NCBI GenBank assembly: GCA_958405355.1
Contig: CATYEA010000059.1
Span: 1-9,716, forward strand
Origin: an uncultured Lachnospiraceae bacterium
Lineage (GTDB): Bacteria > Bacillota > Clostridia > Lachnospirales > Lachnospiraceae
Direction of reading: 5' to 3'
DNA length: 9,716 nucleotides
A program made the position numbers and the translations under genes. Shown in pieces: positions 1-7,138 of the stretch. Position 1 is the stretch's first letter, and each line of letters starts with the position of its first letter. The notes under the pieces were generated by a model, which saw only the letters and a program-made list of their open reading frames with translations, ran no database searches and had not been told where the DNA came from.

Positions 1-177
1 ACTATGCTGGCTTTTATTTTTTATAGTTCTATATTACAATTTTTAATCAAAAAAGTCAATGCAATTCAGCAAATTAATCAAAATTTAACCGATATAAAAC
101 ATTATATTTAAAAAATGACGAAAAAGAAAGAAAAATATTCTGAATTGTCTGAAAACGATAAAATTGGAGGAAACAGG

Positions 178-1542
178 ATGAAAAGTGTCGCTTTCTGTAC
201 GCTTGGATGCAAAGTAAATCAATATGAAACAGATGCCATGGAGGAGATTTTTCAGAAGGGCGGTTACGAAATCCGGGATTTTCATGAAAAAGCGGATGTT
301 TATGTGATCAATACATGTACGGTAACGAATATGGCTGACAGAAAGTCCAGACAGATGCTGCATCGGGCCAGAAAGAAAAATCCGGGGGCAGTCATTGTGG
401 CTGCCGGATGTTATGTTCAGGCAGCAAAAGAAGCGGCAGAGGCGGATGAAGCCATCGATCTGATTGTTGGAAATAACTGTAAGGGACAGATTTTATCGTT
501 GGTGGAGAATTTTGTTGCGGAGCGGGAAGCTGCAGAACAGAAAACTGACGGAGACAGAGCCGGGATGGAACCGCAGGCGATTTCGCCGAACTGGCTGGAC
601 ATTAATCAAAACTGTGATTACGAGTCTTTATCCATCACTAAGGTTTCCGAACATACCCGGGCTTATATTAAGATTCAGGATGGCTGCAATCAGTTCTGCT
701 CTTATTGCATTATTCCTTATGCCAGAGGAAGGGTGCGGAGCCGCAGGCCGGAGGAGATTCTTTCAGAGGTATCGGCTTTGGCTGCTTCCGGATATAAAGA
801 AATTGTTTTGACTGGCATCCATATTTCTTCCTATGGAAGAGATTTTGAACCAAAGGAAGATTTGATTTCTCTGGTGGAAAAATTGGCTGCTGTTGAAGGT
901 GTTGAGCGGATTCGTTTTGGCTCTCTTGAGCCGGGAATCGTTACGGAAGATTTTGTCCGGAGGCTGGCAGAGCTTCCGCAGATTTGTCCGCATTTTCATT
1001 TATCGCTGCAGAGTGGCTGTGAGGCAACTTTAAAGCGGATGAACCGCCATTACACGCCGGAGGATTATGCGGCACGGTGTGATTTGCTGAGAAAATATTT
1101 TGACAGGCCGGCCTTTACGACGGATGTCATTGTCGGATTTCCGGGAGAGACAGAAGAAGAATTTGCAGAGACGGAAAAATTTCTTGAACGGATTCATTTT
1201 GCGGAGATGCACATATTCAAATATTCTCCGAGAAAGGGCACACGGGCGGCGGTAATGCCGGACCAGGTCGATGAGCGGATTAAGACGGCGCGCAGCGCAC
1301 GGCTTCTTAAACTGGCTGAAAAAATGTCAGAAGATTATCGCCGGAACTGCCGGGATAAGATATTGGAGGTCCTTGTAGAGGAAGCCATTACTGTAGACGG
1401 TGAAACGATCTGGACAGGTCAGAGCCGGGAATATATAAAGTGTGGAATAAAATCTGACAAAATCCAGTCGAAGGATATCGTACGCTGTCGGATGAGTGGA
1501 ACAAAGAATGAAGATTTTGTGTTTTGTGAAATAATTGATTGA
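178..1542 (+). CDS. mtaB: tRNA (N6-threonylcarbamoyladenosine(37)-C2)-methylthiotransferase MtaB
   Basis: A radical-SAM methylthiotransferase that converts t6A37 to ms2t6A37 in ANN-decoding tRNAs, in the cytoplasm. The 454-aa product has the three expected parts. The N-terminal UPF0004 domain (about 1-110) carries Cys11 (GCKVNQYE), Cys47 (INTCTVTN) and Cys78 (AAGCYVQ) for one 4Fe-4S cluster. The radical-SAM core has Cys170-x3-Cys174-x2-Cys177 (DGCNQFCSYC). A C-terminal TRAM-like part lies at about 390-454. The GCKVNQ motif and the YARGRVRSR segment favour MtaB over the RimO and MiaB relatives. I place the start at ATG 178, because GGAGG lies 7 nt upstream (166-170) and the conserved protein begins there. 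An in-frame ATG at 115 would add 21 lysine-rich residues and has no ribosome binding site. The gene is followed by a 70-nt gap before ireB. Family assignment is confident; the substrate is known from the B. subtilis homologue. Confidence 0.95.
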   Translation: MKSVAFCTLGCKVNQYETDAMEEIFQKGGYEIRDFHEKADVYVINTCTVTNMADRKSRQMLHRARKKNPGAVIVAAGCYVQAAKEAAEADEAIDLIVGNNCKGQILSLVENFVAEREAAEQKTDGDRAGMEPQAISPNWLDINQNCDYESLSITKVSEHTRAYIKIQDGCNQFCSYCIIPYARGRVRSRRPEEILSEVSALAASGYKEIVLTGIHISSYGRDFEPKEDLISLVEKLAAVEGVERIRFGSLEPGIVTEDFVRRLAELPQICPHFHLSLQSGCEATLKRMNRHYTPEDYAARCDLLRKYFDRPAFTTDVIVGFPGETEEEFAETEKFLERIHFAEMHIFKYSPRKGTRAAVMPDQVDERIKTARSARLLKLAEKMSEDYRRNCRDKILEVLVEEAITVDGETIWTGQSREYIKCGIKSDKIQSKDIVRCRMSGTKNEDFVFCEIID

Positions 1543-1562
1543 ATTATTTTATGATTTATATT
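1535..1562 (+). promoter_or_regulatory. Possible sigma-A promoter ahead of ireB
   Basis: TTGATT (1535-1540), a 16-nt spacer and TATATT (1557-1562) form a plausible vegetative promoter. It overlaps the 3' end of mtaB and lies about 50 nt before the ireB start. The -10 sits in a perfect 12-bp AT palindrome (1557-1568). The region is AT-rich, so chance matches are likely and this is only a candidate. Confidence 0.3.
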
Positions 1563-1612
1563 AATATAGTGAGTAAGTGTAAGGGATAAATGTAGTTTAA
1601 GGAAGTGATTTT

Positions 1613-1873
1613 ATGGAAAACATGGCAAATACACAGTATTTTAAAGTGAGTAATAATGCTGAGATTACTGTAAAGGATATTCTGGAGGCTGTTTATATTG
1701 CTCTGACGGAAAAGGGATATAATCCGGTCAGCCAGATCGTGGGTTACATTATGTCCGGTGACCCGACCTATGTGACAAGCTATAAAAATGCCCGTTACCT
1801 GATCATGAAGGTGGAGAGGGACGAGCTGTTGGAAGAACTGCTGAAAAGTTATATTGATGTGAATCTCAAATAA
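1613..1873 (+). CDS. ireB: IreB family regulatory phosphoprotein (UPF0297/DUF965, YrzL-like)
   Basis: A small cytoplasmic regulator of 86 aa, the usual family length. In Enterococcus faecalis IreB is phosphorylated by the PASTA kinase IreK and negatively regulates cephalosporin resistance. The family core is clear: [14 protein letters not shown] (25-38), then [14 protein letters not shown] (41-54), the KNAR segment (58-61) and [13 protein letters not shown] (68-80). Thr7 aligns with one of the two phosphorylated threonines I recall for the enterococcal protein (Thr4, Thr7); residue 4 here is Met. The start at ATG 1613 is supported by AGGAAGTG at 1600-1607. A second ATG at 1622 is in frame, but its spacing to that site is longer. 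ruvX begins 4 nt after the stop, so the two are very probably co-translated. Family is certain; a role with a PASTA kinase in this organism is inferred. Confidence 0.93.
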   Translation: MENMANTQYFKVSNNAEITVKDILEAVYIALTEKGYNPVSQIVGYIMSGDPTYVTSYKNARYLIMKVERDELLEELLKSYIDVNLK

Positions 1874-1877
1874 AGCC

Positions 1878-2312
1878 ATGCGTATATTAGGATTGGATTA
1901 TGGTTCGAAGACCGTAGGTGTGGCAGTGAGCGATGAATTGGGATGGACGGCTCAGGGGTTGGAAACAATTACCAGAAAAGATGAGAATAAATTGCGGAAA
2001 ACACTGGCCAGGATTGAAGAACTTGTAAAGATTTACAACGTGGAAAGGATTGTTCTTGGATTTCCGAAGCATATGAATAACGATGAGGGAGAGCGCTGCG
2101 CGAAAACGGAGTCTTTTAAAGAGATGCTGGAACGTCGGACAGGCTTGCCTGTCGTTTTGCAGGATGAACGGATGAGTACCATTTCGGCAGAGCGGATTCT
2201 CATGGAAGGCGGTGTTCGCAGAGAAAACCGTAAAGATTATGTGGATAAGATGGCGGCCGCATTTATTTTGCAGACTTATATGGACCGGATGAGCCATGAA
2301 CAAAAAAATTAG
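1878..2312 (+). CDS. ruvX: RuvX/YqgF family nuclease (pre-16S rRNA processing, putative Holliday junction resolvase)
   Basis: An RNase H-like fold nuclease of 144 aa, normal for YqgF. The family is associated with maturation of the 16S rRNA 5' end and has also been described as a Holliday junction resolvase. The sequence shows the first catalytic strand with Asp7 ([16 protein letters not shown], 4-19), the [10 protein letters not shown] loop (59-68), the QDERMST motif with Asp96/Glu97 (95-101), and the C-terminal catalytic helix with Asp123 ([12 protein letters not shown]). The ATG at 1878 has no convincing Shine-Dalgarno; it follows the ireB stop by 4 nt, which suggests translational coupling. 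The TAG stop runs directly into the ribosome binding site of the next gene. The neighbours ireB and DUF1292 are its usual partners in Firmicutes. Confidence 0.93.
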   Translation: MRILGLDYGSKTVGVAVSDELGWTAQGLETITRKDENKLRKTLARIEELVKIYNVERIVLGFPKHMNNDEGERCAKTESFKEMLERRTGLPVVLQDERMSTISAERILMEGGVRRENRKDYVDKMAAAFILQTYMDRMSHEQKN

Positions 2313-2321
2313 GTGATTTAA

Positions 2322-2591
2322 GTGGCAGAGAAACCTGAAAAGATTATTTTTTATACGGATACGGATGAAGTAGAATTTTACGTCATTGAGCAGACACGTA
2401 TTAATGACGTTAATTATATATTAGTGGCGGATTCAATGGACGACGAAGCGGAAGCTTTAATTTTAAAAGAAACTGTGAACGAAGAAGATGCCGAGGATGT
2501 GATTTACAGCGAGATAGAGGACGATGATGAGCTGGAAGCCATATCCCGGGTATTTTCAGAGATTTTGGATGATATTGATATTGAAATGTGA
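2322..2591 (+). CDS. DUF1292 domain-containing protein (YrzB-like)
   Basis: An 89-aa, strongly acidic, cytoplasmic protein of unknown function. The DUF1292 pattern is visible. An N-terminal stretch with alternating beta-type residues (FYTDTDEVEFYVIEQTRIND, 10-29) leads into NYILVAD (31-37), with a Glu/Asp-rich tail from about residue 50 to the end. No signal peptide, membrane segment or cysteine is present. The start is a GTG at 2322, preceded by AGGTGA (2311-2316), which overlaps the ruvX stop; no ATG fits this position. The gene follows ruvX by 9 nt, as its homologue does in B. subtilis (yrzL-yrrK-yrzB, from memory). The constant linkage to ireB and ruvX suggests a shared physiological role, but no function can be given from sequence. 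Confidence 0.88.
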   Translation: MAEKPEKIIFYTDTDEVEFYVIEQTRINDVNYILVADSMDDEAEALILKETVNEEDAEDVIYSEIEDDDELEAISRVFSEILDDIDIEM

Positions 2592-2620
2592 ACGGATAAA
2601 TTCTAGGAAACGGTCAGATA

Positions 2621-2690
2621 ACGATAGGCTTTATTAAGCGTATCGTATTTGTCGTGAGTATCTATCATCCTCTTTGTATGATATCGGAGG
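2621..2690 (+). promoter_or_regulatory. rnjA leader with two hairpins and a strong Shine-Dalgarno
   Basis: The 107-nt gap before rnjA contains two inverted repeats. The first pairs ACGATA (2621-2626) with TATCGT (2641-2646), then has one G-G mismatch, then pairs GCTT (2628-2631) with AAGC (2636-2639) around a 4-nt loop. The second pairs TATCAT (2663-2668) with ATGATA (2678-2683) and ends one base before CGGAGG (2685-2690). The loop of the second contains CCTCT (2669-2673), which could instead pair with GGAGG (2686-2690). No run of T follows either hairpin, so neither looks like a terminator. A regulatory role, such as control of RNase J synthesis, is only inferred. Confidence 0.35.
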
Positions 2691-2698
2691 TTTAAATA

Positions 2699-4381
2699 TT
2701 GAAAACAAAAGTAGTAAAGAAAGAAAACGAAGGCGTAAAGGTCATTCCGTTGGGCGGATTGGAAAGTATCGGAATGAATATTACGGCTTTTGAGTACGGT
2801 GACAGTATTATTGTGGTGGACTGCGGTCTCTCATTTCCGGCGGACGATATGCTGGGGATCGATCTGGTCATCCCGGATGTCACTTATCTCGAAAATAATA
2901 TCGAAAAAGTTAAAGGATTTGTCATTACCCATGGTCATGAGGACCATATCGGGGCATTGCCTTATGTTCTTAAAAAGGTTAATGTACCGGTTTATGCGAC
3001 AAAACTGACGATGGGAATTATTGAGCATAAATTAAAAGAACACGGTCTGTTAAAATCGACCCGCCGTAAAGTGATTAAACATGGTCAGTCCATTAATCTG
3101 GGCTGCTTTCGGATTGAATTTATAAAAACAAATCACAGTATTGCCGATGAGACAGCTCTGGCAATCTACACACCGGAAGGTATTATCGTCCATACCGGTG
3201 ATTTTAAAATTGATTATACGCCGGTATTTGGTGAGAGTATTGACCTTCAGCGGTTTGCCGAGCTTGGCAAAAAAGGCGTACTTGCTGTCATGATGGACAG
3301 TACCAATGCAGAGCGGCCGGGATTTACGAATTCGGAGCGGACAGTTGGTCAGTCCATTGACCATATTTTTGATGAACACCGGAGCGGACGTATTATTGTA
3401 GCTACCTTTGCGTCCAATGTGGACCGTGTGCAGCAGATCATCAATTCGGCCTATAAGTTTGGCCGGAAGGTTATCGTGGAAGGCCGGAGCATGGTCAATA
3501 TTATTTCCATTGCGTCAGAGCTTGGCTATATCCAGATTCCAAATGAAACCTTGATCGACATTGACCATATGCGTAATTATCCGGATGAGCAGCTTGTACT
3601 CATCACGACAGGAAGCCAGGGAGAGACGATGGCGGCTCTTTCCCGTATGGCAAATAATACTCACCGCCGGGTATCCATTAAACCGGGGGATACGATTGTC
3701 TTTAGTTCCAGCCCGATTCCGGGAAATGAAAAGGCCGTATCCAATATTATTAATGAATTGTTCCGCAAGGGCGCTGAAGTTATTTTCCAGGATACCCATG
3801 TTTCCGGACATGCCTGTGCGGAGGAGATTAAGCTTATTTATGCCCTGACTCATCCAAAGTTTGCCATTCCGGTGCATGGAGAGTATCGTCATTTGAAAGC
3901 TCATGCCAAACTGGCTGAAAAGATGGGTATTCCGAAGGATCATATTTTAATTCTTTCTTCAGGAAATGTGCTTGAATTAAAGGATGAGAAGGCAAAGGTC
4001 ATCGGTCAGGTGCCTCACGGCGGTATTATGGTCGATGGACTTGGTGTCGGCGATGTGGGAAATATTGTATTGCGTGACCGTCAGATGTTGTCTCAAAATG
4101 GTCTGCTTATTGTTGTACTCACACTTTCACGGTATGACAATCGGCTTCTGGCCGGACCGGACATTGTATCCAGAGGTTTTGTCTATGTCCGTGAGTCGGA
4201 GATGCTCATGGAAGATGCACGCAAGGTGGTCGATGCGGCTGTGCAGAAATGTCTGGACGGACGGATCAGCGACTGGAGCAAGATTAAGAGTGTGATTCGG
4301 GATACATTGAGTGATTATGTATGGAAACAGACAAAGAGAAATCCAATGATCCTTCCAATCATTATGGAAGTGGATGTTTAG
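2699..4381 (+). CDS. rnjA: Ribonuclease J (metallo-beta-lactamase/beta-CASP, endo- and 5'-3' exoribonuclease)
   Basis: RNase J acts in mRNA decay and rRNA maturation in the cytoplasm. The 560-aa length matches the family (about 555). The metallo-beta-lactamase motif HGHEDH gives His78, His80, Asp82 and His83. His146 (TNHSIAD) and Asp168 (HTGDFKIDYTP) complete the two-zinc site. The beta-CASP part carries MDSTNAERPG (199-208), the TTGSQGE motif (303-309), VSGHA with His371 and PVHGEYRH with His393. A C-terminal domain follows from about 450. The start is a TTG at 2699, placed 8 nt after GGAGG (2686-2690); no ATG precedes the conserved core in this frame. A YlbF-family gene follows by 28 nt. 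I cannot tell J1 from J2 by eye; the symbol follows the more common use for a sole copy. Confidence 0.95.
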   Translation: MKTKVVKKENEGVKVIPLGGLESIGMNITAFEYGDSIIVVDCGLSFPADDMLGIDLVIPDVTYLENNIEKVKGFVITHGHEDHIGALPYVLKKVNVPVYATKLTMGIIEHKLKEHGLLKSTRRKVIKHGQSINLGCFRIEFIKTNHSIADETALAIYTPEGIIVHTGDFKIDYTPVFGESIDLQRFAELGKKGVLAVMMDSTNAERPGFTNSERTVGQSIDHIFDEHRSGRIIVATFASNVDRVQQIINSAYKFGRKVIVEGRSMVNIISIASELGYIQIPNETLIDIDHMRNYPDEQLVLITTGSQGETMAALSRMANNTHRRVSIKPGDTIVFSSSPIPGNEKAVSNIINELFRKGAEVIFQDTHVSGHACAEEIKLIYALTHPKFAIPVHGEYRHLKAHAKLAEKMGIPKDHILILSSGNVLELKDEKAKVIGQVPHGGIMVDGLGVGDVGNIVLRDRQMLSQNGLLIVVLTLSRYDNRLLAGPDIVSRGFVYVRESEMLMEDARKVVDAAVQKCLDGRISDWSKIKSVIRDTLSDYVWKQTKRNPMILPIIMEVDV

Positions 4382-4409
4382 ATGTATGTGAAGGAAGGCC
4401 TGACATAAG

Positions 4410-4754
4410 ATGAAAAATGTTGAGTATCAGACCCGGCAGCTTATTCGGGAAATTAAGCGGAGCAATATTTATAATCAGTATCGGCGTTTGCAGATGAAGC
4501 TCGTAAAGGATGCGGAATTGAACCGGAGAGTGAATGCATTTCGTAAGGAATGTTTCAGATTACAGAATAAACCACAGGAGCCGGAGGATATCTGGCAGTT
4601 GGAAGCTCTTTACAGTGAATACAAAGATATTTTGCAGAATTCCGATGTGATTGAATTTTTAACGGCGGAACAGGGAATGGCTCAGATGATGAATCAAATG
4701 ACGGATCGCATTTATAGTAGCCTGGATATGGATGTTTCGTTTTTAGATAGCTAG
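4410..4754 (+). CDS. YlbF family regulator-like protein
   Basis: A 114-aa, mostly helical, charged protein with the YlbF/YmcA (Com_YlbF) pattern. Two long helices (about 5-50 and 60-110) are broken by a Pro-containing turn (NKPQEPED, 53-60), and the C-terminal helix is Met/Gln-rich (EQGMAQMMNQM, 87-97). In B. subtilis, YlbF works with YmcA and YaaT in a complex that promotes RNase Y-dependent RNA maturation and affects competence, biofilm and sporulation. Placement right after rnjA fits an RNA-processing role here, but that is inference, since the family has several paralogues. The start at ATG 4410 has AAGGAAGG at 4391-4398, a rather long 11-nt spacing. The stop TAG (4752-4754) overlaps the ribosome binding site of the next gene. 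Confidence 0.82.
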   Translation: MKNVEYQTRQLIREIKRSNIYNQYRRLQMKLVKDAELNRRVNAFRKECFRLQNKPQEPEDIWQLEALYSEYKDILQNSDVIEFLTAEQGMAQMMNQMTDRIYSSLDMDVSFLDS

Positions 4755-4768
4755 AGGAGGACATAAAC

Positions 4769-5233
4769 ATGAAAAAAATTATTTCTACTATTTTAGGCCT
4801 TGGCGTGAATATTATTATCTATGTGGTGGCCATTTTTGTTCTCTTCCGTGTTGGTGCTTTTGCTTATGATTTCTCATACGAAGTTTTCGGGGAACCAGTC
4901 GTATCCCAGTATGCCGATGAGGAAGTACGGATTGAGATTCAGAGCGGCGATGGGAGCCAGACCGTGGCTAAAAAGCTGAAAGATGCGGGTGTGATCAACA
5001 GTGAATGGGCCTTTATTCTGAAATCCAGATTGAGTGATGCCAATCTGATGCCGGGAACCTATGTTGTCAAAGCGAGCATGTCAGCGGATGATATGATCGT
5101 TTTGATGGGAAATGCGGAAAATTCCGTAGTACAGCAGCCGACGGCTGAGGATCTGGAATCCGAGACCGGTGAGGATACAGAGAGTAGCAGTGAAAATGCG
5201 GAAGGTACAGGTGAAGGAGAGAGCGGACAGTGA
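4769..5233 (+). CDS. Membrane protein with MltG-like N-terminal (LysM-like) domain, no transglycosylase domain
   Basis: A 154-aa protein anchored by one N-terminal membrane segment (about 4-28, hydrophobic GLGVNIIIYVVAIFVLF core) with its C-terminal part presumably outside. Residues about 52-112 resemble the LysM-like domain at the start of MltG/YceG: EVRIEIQSGDGSQTVAKKL (52-70), then AGVINSEWAF (73-82), then MPGTYVVKASMSADDMIVLM (94-113). MltG continues for roughly 200 more residues with the catalytic YceG domain; here the protein instead ends in a Glu/Ser/Gly-rich, probably disordered tail (120-154). A transglycosylase activity is therefore not expected. GAGGAGG at 4754-4760 sets the start. 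The stop overlaps the GTG of the methyltransferase gene by 4 nt. In B. subtilis the full-length mltG homologue (yrrL) sits in this slot before yrrM, so this looks like a reduced relative. Function unknown. Confidence 0.8.
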   Translation: MKKIISTILGLGVNIIIYVVAIFVLFRVGAFAYDFSYEVFGEPVVSQYADEEVRIEIQSGDGSQTVAKKLKDAGVINSEWAFILKSRLSDANLMPGTYVVKASMSADDMIVLMGNAENSVVQQPTAEDLESETGEDTESSSENAEGTGEGESGQ

Positions 5234-5871
5234 TTGTAGATGAGAGAATGCTGGATTACATCCTTTCGTTGGATAGGGATGAGAGTCCGCTGGTCCGGAC
5301 AATTGAACAGGAAGCTGTCAGAGACTATGTTCCGATCATCCGCAAGGAAAGTCGGAATCTTCTGAGAGTTTTGTTGAAAATAAAGAAGCCTGGGGCGGTC
5401 CTGGAAGTCGGGACAGCCATAGGCTTTTCCGCTGTTTTGATGGGAGAGTGCCTTCCGGAGAGCAGCCATATAACGACCATAGAAAAATATGAGAAACGGA
5501 TTCCTGTTGCCCGTGAAAATTTTCGCCGGGCCGGGATGGAAGAAAAGATTACCCTGCTTGAAGGCGATGCCGCAGATGTGTTGAAAGAGCTTGAAGGTCC
5601 GTATGATTTTATTTTTATGGATGCGGCTAAGGGGCAGTATATCCACTTTCTGCCGGAAGTACTGCGGCTTCTGGCACCAGGCGGCATTCTTGTGTCGGAT
5701 AATGTCCTGCAGGATGGAGATGTGGTGGAATCCCGGTATGCGGTCGTTCGCCGGAACCGGACAATTCACAGCCGGATGCGGGAATATCTGTGGGCATTGA
5801 AACATATGGACGGATTGGAAACCATTGTTTTACCGATTGGTGATGGAATGACCGTCAGTGTAAAAGCGTGA
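5230..5871 (+). CDS. trmR: tRNA 5-hydroxyuridine methyltransferase, TrmR-like class I SAM-dependent O-methyltransferase
   Basis: A 213-aa Rossmann-fold methyltransferase of the COMT-like/YrrM family. TrmR (B. subtilis YrrM) methylates ho5U34 to mo5U34 in tRNA. Seen here: motif I AVLEVGTAIGFS (56-67), acidic Glu85 after strand 2 (TTIEKYEKR), the LEGDAADVL segment (110-118), and FIFMDAAKGQY with metal-binding Asp131. A second likely metal site is SDNV, with Asp157 and Asn158. The start is GTG 5230, sharing GTGA with the previous stop, with AAGGAGA at 5214-5220. A downstream ATG at 5248 lacks a comparable site. The immediate downstream gene encodes the U32-family enzyme that would supply ho5U34, which strongly supports TrmR over a catechol or caffeoyl-CoA methyltransferase. 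Confidence 0.87.
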   Translation: MIVDERMLDYILSLDRDESPLVRTIEQEAVRDYVPIIRKESRNLLRVLLKIKKPGAVLEVGTAIGFSAVLMGECLPESSHITTIEKYEKRIPVARENFRRAGMEEKITLLEGDAADVLKELEGPYDFIFMDAAKGQYIHFLPEVLRLLAPGGILVSDNVLQDGDVVESRYAVVRRNRTIHSRMREYLWALKHMDGLETIVLPIGDGMTVSVKA

Positions 5872-5896
5872 GAGCGCAGCAAAAAGGAGCAACAAC

Positions 5897-7126
5897 ATGA
5901 AAAAACCAGAATTATTGATTCCGGCCAGCAGTTTAGAGGTTTTAAAGACTGCCGTTATATTTGGCGCGGATGCAGTATATATTGGGGGCGAGGTGTTCAG
6001 CCTCCGGGCAAAATCGAAAAATTTTTCCATGGATGATATGCGGGAAGGTATTGCCTTTGCCCATGCCCATGGGACAAAAGTGTATGTGACAGCCAATATT
6101 TTAGCCCATAATGGGGATTTGGATGGCGTGGAAGAATATTTCCATGAATTAAAGGAAATCGGGCCGGACGCGCTGATTATCTCAGACCCGGGAGTTTTCC
6201 AGATTGCAAAGGAAATATGCCCGGAAATCGAAGTCCACATCAGTACCCAGGCGAATAATACGAATTACCGGACGTATCGCTTCTGGCATAGTCTTGGTGC
6301 AAAACGTGTCGTTTCCGCCAGAGAATTATCAATGGACGAACTGCGGGAGCTTCGTGCAAATATTCCGGAGGATTTGGAAATTGAAACCTTTATCCATGGT
6401 GCCATGTGTATTTCTTATTCGGGACGCTGTCTTTTGAGCAGCTACTTTACAGGCCGGGATGCCAATCAGGGCGCATGCACCCATCCATGCCGCTGGAAGT
6501 ATGCGATCATGGAAGAGACCCGTCCGGGGGAATACCTGCCGGTTTATGAAAATGAGCGTGGAACTTATATTTTTAATTCCAAAGATCTATGTATGATCGA
6601 GCATATTCCGGAGCTTGTAGAGGCTGGTATTGACAGCTTTAAAATTGAAGGACGGATGAAGACGGCTCTTTATGTGGCTGTTGTGACCCGGACTTATCGT
6701 CAGGCCGTTGATGATTATATGAAAGATGAAGCTCTTTACCGGAGTCGGATGGATTACTATAAAGAAGAGATTGCCAAATGTACTTACCGCCAGTTTACGA
6801 CGGGATTTTTCTTTGGGAAACCGGATCATGATACTCAGATTTATGATAATAATACCTACATTAAGGCCTATACTTATCTGGGACTGATCGGAGAACACCG
6901 GGGCGATGGATTTTATAGTCTTGAACAGAGGAATAAGTTTTCCGTGGGTGAAAAAATTGAAGTCATGAAGCCGGATGGACGGGATTTGGAAGTGACAGTG
7001 CGGGCTATGACCGATGAAGAAGGCCAGCCGATGGAAAGCTGTCCGCATCCGAAACAGAAAATTTATGTGGATTTGGGCATTGAACTTTCACCATTCGATC
7101 TGCTTCGCAGGCAGGATGAGAAATAA
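5897..7126 (+). CDS. trhP: Peptidase U32 family protein, TrhP-like tRNA uridine 5-hydroxylase
   Basis: A 409-aa U32-family protein resembling E. coli YegQ (TrhP) and B. subtilis YrrO. Those proteins are not proteases but prephenate-dependent enzymes that form 5-hydroxyuridine at wobble position 34. An N-terminal TIM-barrel part (LLIPASSLEVLKTAVIFGAD, 6-25; AVYIGGEVFSLR, 26-37) is followed by the U32 signature ETFIHGAMCISYSGRC (163-178). Cysteines 171, 178, 194, 198 and 232 are candidates for the iron-sulfur ligands known in this family. SFKIEGRMK (247-255) and TGFFFGKP (302-309) are further family motifs, with a small beta domain at the C-terminus. AAGGAG at 5884-5889 sets the start. Pairing with trmR makes a two-step mo5U34 pathway. 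B. subtilis has two U32 genes side by side here; this window has one. The RlhA rRNA hydroxylase is a less likely alternative, because it is much longer. Confidence 0.87.
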   Translation: MKKPELLIPASSLEVLKTAVIFGADAVYIGGEVFSLRAKSKNFSMDDMREGIAFAHAHGTKVYVTANILAHNGDLDGVEEYFHELKEIGPDALIISDPGVFQIAKEICPEIEVHISTQANNTNYRTYRFWHSLGAKRVVSARELSMDELRELRANIPEDLEIETFIHGAMCISYSGRCLLSSYFTGRDANQGACTHPCRWKYAIMEETRPGEYLPVYENERGTYIFNSKDLCMIEHIPELVEAGIDSFKIEGRMKTALYVAVVTRTYRQAVDDYMKDEALYRSRMDYYKEEIAKCTYRQFTTGFFFGKPDHDTQIYDNNTYIKAYTYLGLIGEHRGDGFYSLEQRNKFSVGEKIEVMKPDGRDLEVTVRAMTDEEGQPMESCPHPKQKIYVDLGIELSPFDLLRRQDEK

Positions 7127-7138
7127 AGGATGGGAATT

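Noticed and set aside
115..177. A 21-residue N-terminal extension of MtaB from ATG 115
   Set aside because: There is no Shine-Dalgarno before 115, the extension is lysine-rich and unlike the family, and GGAGG at 166-170 is correctly spaced for ATG 178.
1..177. Possible promoter or terminator in the AT-rich start of the window (for example TATAAA at 93-98)
   Set aside because: No -35-like hexamer stands at 16-18 nt, and no stem followed by a T run is present. Base composition alone explains the matches.
85..363. Minus-strand open frames across the window, such as 85-363, 1556-1879 and 5059-5805
   Set aside because: They lie opposite well-supported genes, have no ribosome binding sites or recognisable domains, and read as phenylalanine- or arginine-rich shadow translations.
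1557..1568. Perfect palindrome TATATTAATATA as an operator
   Set aside because: It consists only of A and T in an AT-rich gap, where such palindromes arise by chance. It is noted only because it overlaps a candidate -10.
2621..2646. Hairpin after DUF1292 as an intrinsic terminator
   Set aside because: It is AT-rich with an internal mismatch and is followed by ATTTGTCG, not a T run.
2677..2682. TATGAT as a -10 element ahead of rnjA
   Set aside because: It has no -35 at a workable distance, and initiation would fall on the Shine-Dalgarno itself, leaving no room for translation initiation.
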